Assembly: GCA_035063885.1 (NCBI GenBank)
Contig: JAPSFM010000004.1
Location: forward strand, 1 to 64,000
Length of the DNA: 64,000 nt
Origin: CAADGY01 sp900696665
GTDB lineage: Bacteria; Acidobacteriota; Terriglobia; Bryobacterales; Bryobacteraceae
Direction of reading: 5' to 3'
The position numbers were made by a program, and so were the translations under genes. This document shows, one piece after another, positions 60,894 through 64,000 of the stretch; the first letter of the stretch is position 1; every line of letters starts with the position of its first letter. The notes beneath the pieces were generated by a model. That model did no database searches and was not told the origin of the DNA. It was given only the letters and a program-made list of their open reading frames with translations.

Positions 60894-61835
60894 TCAGCAG
60901 CCGGACGTAACCCTTGGAGCCCGTTCCCATCTCCTCTTTCTCTCTTCCCAGACCGTAATCAGCAGAGTGCTGAGTAGCACCAGGGCGCCGCCGGCAATCA
61001 TGAGCGGAGTCATTCGCTCTCCAAGCCAGATGGCGGAGATAGGGACGCCAAAGAACGCAATCAGGTAATTGGAAAGCGCGGTCTGAATCGCATCGAGATA
61101 GTCGAGCGCCTTCAGAAAGAGAATCATCGAAAGATAATTATGGAAGACTGTCAGGAGAAAAAGCCCAACCCAGGTCCCGGCGGTGAACTGCGGTATACGC
61201 GCGAATATGCCGGACTCGGTCGCAAGCGTCAGCGGCGTCATGATCAGGAACATCGCCACGTAGGTGTAGAACAACATCTCCAGTGGTGAAAAACGCTTCA
61301 GCACCTTCTTGCCATAGGAATTGTAGAAGGCACTGCCGTTCACGCCGGCAAAGATCAGAAGGTTGCCGAAGAGATAAGCCGTGCCGAAATTCAGCGTTCC
61401 GTAATCGACTCCCGAACAAAGCAACACACCACCGAGCGCGAGAGCGAAAGCGATCCATCGTATGCGCGTCATCCGCTCGCTGAGAAAAAGATAGGCCATG
61501 AACGCCGTGCAGATGGGAAGAGCCAACGTCAGCATCGCGGCATTACTGGCGAGCGAAAGGCGTGTGCCCCAGGTCACCAGAAACTGTCCGGGAAAAACAC
61601 CGGCCGCTGCGAGCAGCAAAAAGACCAGCAATTCTTTCGGGTGTGGCCACGGGCGGCCCTTACTGCGCAACTCACGGCGGACGGACGGATATAGAAATAC
61701 CGTCGCCAGCGTCATCGGCCCCCATACGGTGAAAAAAAACCCGACCTGGTCCTGGATGAGTTTGACACTGGTGAACTGCAGAGCCCACATCATGTTGCAG
61801 AGGAACAGAAAGAGCCAGGACCGTCCCGCACTCAT
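60894..61835 (-). CDS. EamA family (DMT superfamily) transporter
   Basis: A 313-residue full-length DMT transporter with ten predicted helices and two EamA repeats: LASNAAMLTLALPICTAFMAYLFLSERM in the first and AIQTALSNYLIAFFGVPISAIWLGERMT in the second. It is the full-length counterpart of the half-size hopanoid-cluster proteins. It probably exports a small metabolite. It overlaps the start region of the DapA-like gene by 4 bp and sits in the minus-strand catabolic cluster. Confidence 0.88.
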   Translation of the reverse strand: MSAGRSWLFLFLCNMMWALQFTSVKLIQDQVGFFFTVWGPMTLATVFLYPSVRRELRSKGRPWPHPKELLVFLLLAAAGVFPGQFLVTWGTRLSLASNAAMLTLALPICTAFMAYLFLSERMTRIRWIAFALALGGVLLCSGVDYGTLNFGTAYLFGNLLIFAGVNGSAFYNSYGKKVLKRFSPLEMLFYTYVAMFLIMTPLTLATESGIFARIPQFTAGTWVGLFLLTVFHNYLSMILFLKALDYLDAIQTALSNYLIAFFGVPISAIWLGERMTPLMIAGGALVLLSTLLITVWEERKRRWERAPRVTSGC

Positions 61836-62797
61836 GGCAGCGCCTTGTTCCCGGCTGCAATAGACATTGGGTTCGCCGGTAGATTATGTCGCTCGAGCAG
61901 CGCCAGAATCCGTCCGTTCAAAAACCGGATATGCCGTTCATCTTCCGGGCGCAGCAAAAGACCCGCATCGCGAACGGAAGCATGGCGGATGATACCGCGA
62001 TCGCGCAGCAGCAGTTTCTCGGCATGATGGAACAGTTCCAGATTTTGCAGGCTGAAGACGATTTGCGGCAACACGGCGGCGAAGATCTCATAGGCTTCCT
62101 CGGCGCGGCCGGCGCTGGCGAGCTCGAACACCCGCGCAAGCAGATCGGTCAGGGCGACACCCGGCATGACGGCGGATATCCCGGCAGGAATCAATTCCAG
62201 CATGTACATCCCACCCCAGCCCTCAATGACCCGGACCGCACCGTCGGTTTCCTGGCGGATTCGAGCAGCTTTGGCGGCCATCATGGGCTCTTCAAGCTTG
62301 ATGTACTGAAATTGTGGATGGCGCTCATGCAGCCGGACGATGAACTGCGGGCTTACCGAGGCTCCGCCCGGATTGAAGTCCTGAATGATGACAGGCACCT
62401 GTGCCGGTGCGAGCACGCGGTCGAAATAGCGGAACAGGTCGTCTTCCGTTAATGCGAAGAGCCGCGGCACGGCGATGGCGAGTCCCGCCACGCCGGCACG
62501 CTGATGGGACTCCACGGCCTCCACGGCTGACGCCACGGAGGGAGTGTTCACCTGTCCGACGATAGGGAGCCGGCCGTTCGAATACGATACAGCCTCGCCT
62601 ACAAGCCGCGGCCGTTCCTCCTCGGTGAGCTTGTAAAACTCACTCGCATACGCCGGCAGACACGCCGCACAAGCACCGGCGGCCGCGGCGAAATCGACTA
62701 ATGCGCGGAAGTCCTCCCAAGCGATCTCTCCCTCCAGGGTGAACGGCGTGGGGATCACGGGGAGAATGCCGCGGATGCTCTTCAGGTCATTTCGCAT
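61832..62797 (-). CDS. Dihydrodipicolinate synthase/N-acetylneuraminate lyase family aldolase
   Basis: A 321-residue class I aldolase TIM barrel. GILPVIPTPFTLEGEIAWEDF, GLAIAVPRLFALTEDDLFRYFDRVL and PVIIQDFNPGGAS are family motifs. The expected Schiff-base Lys is in YIKLEEPM. Members cleave or form pyruvate-containing sugar acids (NanA, KDG aldolase) or make dihydrodipicolinate. The neighbouring GH20 hexosaminidase suggests amino-sugar degradation, but this is inference. Confidence 0.88.
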   Translation of the reverse strand: MRNDLKSIRGILPVIPTPFTLEGEIAWEDFRALVDFAAAAGACAACLPAYASEFYKLTEEERPRLVGEAVSYSNGRLPIVGQVNTPSVASAVEAVESHQRAGVAGLAIAVPRLFALTEDDLFRYFDRVLAPAQVPVIIQDFNPGGASVSPQFIVRLHERHPQFQYIKLEEPMMAAKAARIRQETDGAVRVIEGWGGMYMLELIPAGISAVMPGVALTDLLARVFELASAGRAEEAYEIFAAVLPQIVFSLQNLELFHHAEKLLLRDRGIIRHASVRDAGLLLRPEDERHIRFLNGRILALLERHNLPANPMSIAAGNKALP

Positions 62798-62804
62798 CGG
62801 CTTC

Positions 62805-64000
62805 TCAACGTTTGGGACGGAAATCTTCGATCGGCGGCAGGCGATCGCCGGTCTTGAAGCTGCTGCCGAACTCCTGAAAACGGGCCTGCAAGGCGCGCCA
62901 GTATTCGTACTCGGCCTGCCAGCGGCCGAGCGCGGATTCCAGGCGATAGGGCCGGTACTCGGCGAGCCATGCTTCCCTGTAAGGCTGCTTCAGCTCGCTG
63001 ATGCCGTCCAGCAGGTCCTGGATCAGGCCGTGATTCTGCGATGCGCTTTGGATGCGTATCAGCAGATACACCGCATCCCGGTCCGGCCTGGACCCCAGGC
63101 GCTCAAAATACCCGGCCATCTCCGCCGCGTAGAGATACTTCATGCCCAGATAATCCAACATGCGGGCTCCAAGCAGCAAGGGACCGATCGTAGAGGGATC
63201 TCCCTTCAACTCTAAGGCGCGCCGGAAGTGGGATTGCGCTTCTTCTGCGTTGAGCCGCGCCTGGTGCAATTCAGGGCTGTGTGCCTGTACACGCTTTAAA
63301 CGGTGGGGCGCGAGTGGATCGGCCCACAGGCTATGAATCGTACCGCCGCCGAGCGCTTTGCCAAACGCTTCCTGCGACTCGGTGAGCAACTCCAGCCCGG
63401 CCGCCACCTGCACCGCGGCGGACCCGGAATACACCAGCGCTGCATATTCGGAGAAGAAGGAGGAACTGTCCATCGGAGCAGCTTGCCACGGTGCAGCAGC
63501 GCCGTATGCCATGCCTGGCAGGGACATGCGATAGAGCACCTGCCCACTATCGCTCCAGCCCGTATTCAACAGTCCAATCGCTTCCTCTTTCTTACCCGCC
63601 TCCAGGAACCCGCCGATATTGGCAAACGAGGTCTGGAAGCTTGGGACGATTTCGTTCCAGTTCCACACGGCCGGCGCCACAACAACATCGACGCCAGCTT
63701 TCCGGAGCGGCTCCACCATGGGCGTGTAGTCTCTTTCGACTGAGTAATGCCAGGGAACCGCGATAGTACCCGGAGGAAGTTGTGAGATGAGTTCGGGATA
63801 CTTGGTGAAGATACGGGCGCCGGCCACCATGTCCGCCCAAAACATCATGCGCTTGCCGTTCTTCCGAACGATCTCGGACACGGTCTTCAACTGCTCGATA
63901 TAGAGCTGCCCCGGCGGCACTCCGGCGGCCTTGCTGCCGAGTTGTTCGAGGGCCCACGGCTCATCGAGCCCGACATGAAACCACTCGCTGGGGAACAGCG
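62805..64000 (-). CDS. GH20 beta-hexosaminidase, 5' end beyond the window
   Basis: The frame is open to the right edge, giving 398 codons of the C-terminal part. At the edge it encodes EWFHVGLDEPWAL, the GH20 motif H-x-G-x-D-E with the Asp and Glu used in substrate-assisted catalysis. The rest of the barrel follows (MMFWADMVAGARIF, then APAVWNWNEIVPSFQTSFANI). The tail (residues ~250 onward) is helical and not typical of GH20. The enzyme would release GlcNAc or GalNAc residues. Upstream domains and any signal peptide lie outside. Confidence 0.85.
   Translation of the reverse strand, partial: LFPSEWFHVGLDEPWALEQLGSKAAGVPPGQLYIEQLKTVSEIVRKNGKRMMFWADMVAGARIFTKYPELISQLPPGTIAVPWHYSVERDYTPMVEPLRKAGVDVVVAPAVWNWNEIVPSFQTSFANIGGFLEAGKKEEAIGLLNTGWSDSGQVLYRMSLPGMAYGAAAPWQAAPMDSSSFFSEYAALVYSGSAAVQVAAGLELLTESQEAFGKALGGGTIHSLWADPLAPHRLKRVQAHSPELHQARLNAEEAQSHFRRALELKGDPSTIGPLLLGARMLDYLGMKYLYAAEMAGYFERLGSRPDRDAVYLLIRIQSASQNHGLIQDLLDGISELKQPYREAWLAEYRPYRLESALGRWQAEYEYWRALQARFQEFGSSFKTGDRLPPIEDFRPKR

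Noticed and set aside
1..64000. CRISPR array, rRNA operon, replication origin or intact prophage
   Set aside because: No regularly spaced repeats, rRNA sequence, DnaA-box cluster or set of phage structural genes was seen.

Overview
The window looks like a piece of an Acidobacteriota chromosome, most likely from the Solibacter/Bryobacter group. This is inferred from gene content, since no 16S gene is present. The pointers are a paired planctomycete-type cytochrome (DUF1549/DUF1553) and DUF1501 protein, a very large carboxypeptidase-regulatory/TonB-receptor-like outer-membrane protein, hopanoid genes of the HpnI/HpnJ type, PIG-L and M81 enzymes, and many secreted hypothetical proteins. GC content is moderately high and coding density is high on both strands.

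Layout. 1-0.3 kb: the 3' end of an IS481-type transposase beside a tRNA-Ser(UGA). 0.3-9.5 kb: housekeeping and small genes (PIG-L, M81 peptidase, lepB, DUF937, PEGA protein, der, DUF302 plus an NCS1 permease, a GT4 glycosyltransferase). 9.8-18 kb: an ExuT-like transporter, secreted proteins, the DUF1549/DUF1501 pair and a decayed DUF1593 gene. 18-21.2 kb: rsmI, a membrane-anchored degenerate JAMM protein and a dCMP deaminase. 21.2-23.5 kb: a fossil of a large phage/mobile-element multidomain protein, broken by several frameshifts and a stop codon. 23.8-27.9 kb: signal transduction (an orphan NarL-type regulator and a histidine kinase/response regulator pair) around a mannosyl-3-phosphoglycerate phosphatase-like gene.

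28.0-32.2 kb is the most interesting block. A lipoprotein gene with a possible self-pairing leader is followed by a tightly coupled run: hpnJ, two four-helix DMT/SMR-like half-transporters, then hpnI. I infer a hopanoid head-group assembly and membrane-flipping module. After it come msrA, a possibly structured RNA, glnA, a CPA-type antiporter, xseA, a proline dehydrogenase, two small membrane proteins, a class A penicillin-binding protein and two TPR proteins, closed by a strong bidirectional terminator.

44.5-54 kb is a divergent sugar-utilisation locus. A TonB-receptor-like protein faces a GntR regulator that heads a compact operon (GH42 glycosidase, ROK protein, SIS protein, MFS transporter). 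Two palindromes lie in the divergent intergenic region. 54-64 kb holds a GlcG/HbpS protein, a tryptophanase/tyrosine phenol-lyase homologue with altered active-site residues, a Gfo/Idh/MocA - isomerase - Gfo/Idh/MocA cassette, and an opposite-strand cluster (GH20, DapA-like aldolase, EamA transporter, RidA, 3-hydroxyacyl-CoA dehydrogenase) cut by the right edge of the window.
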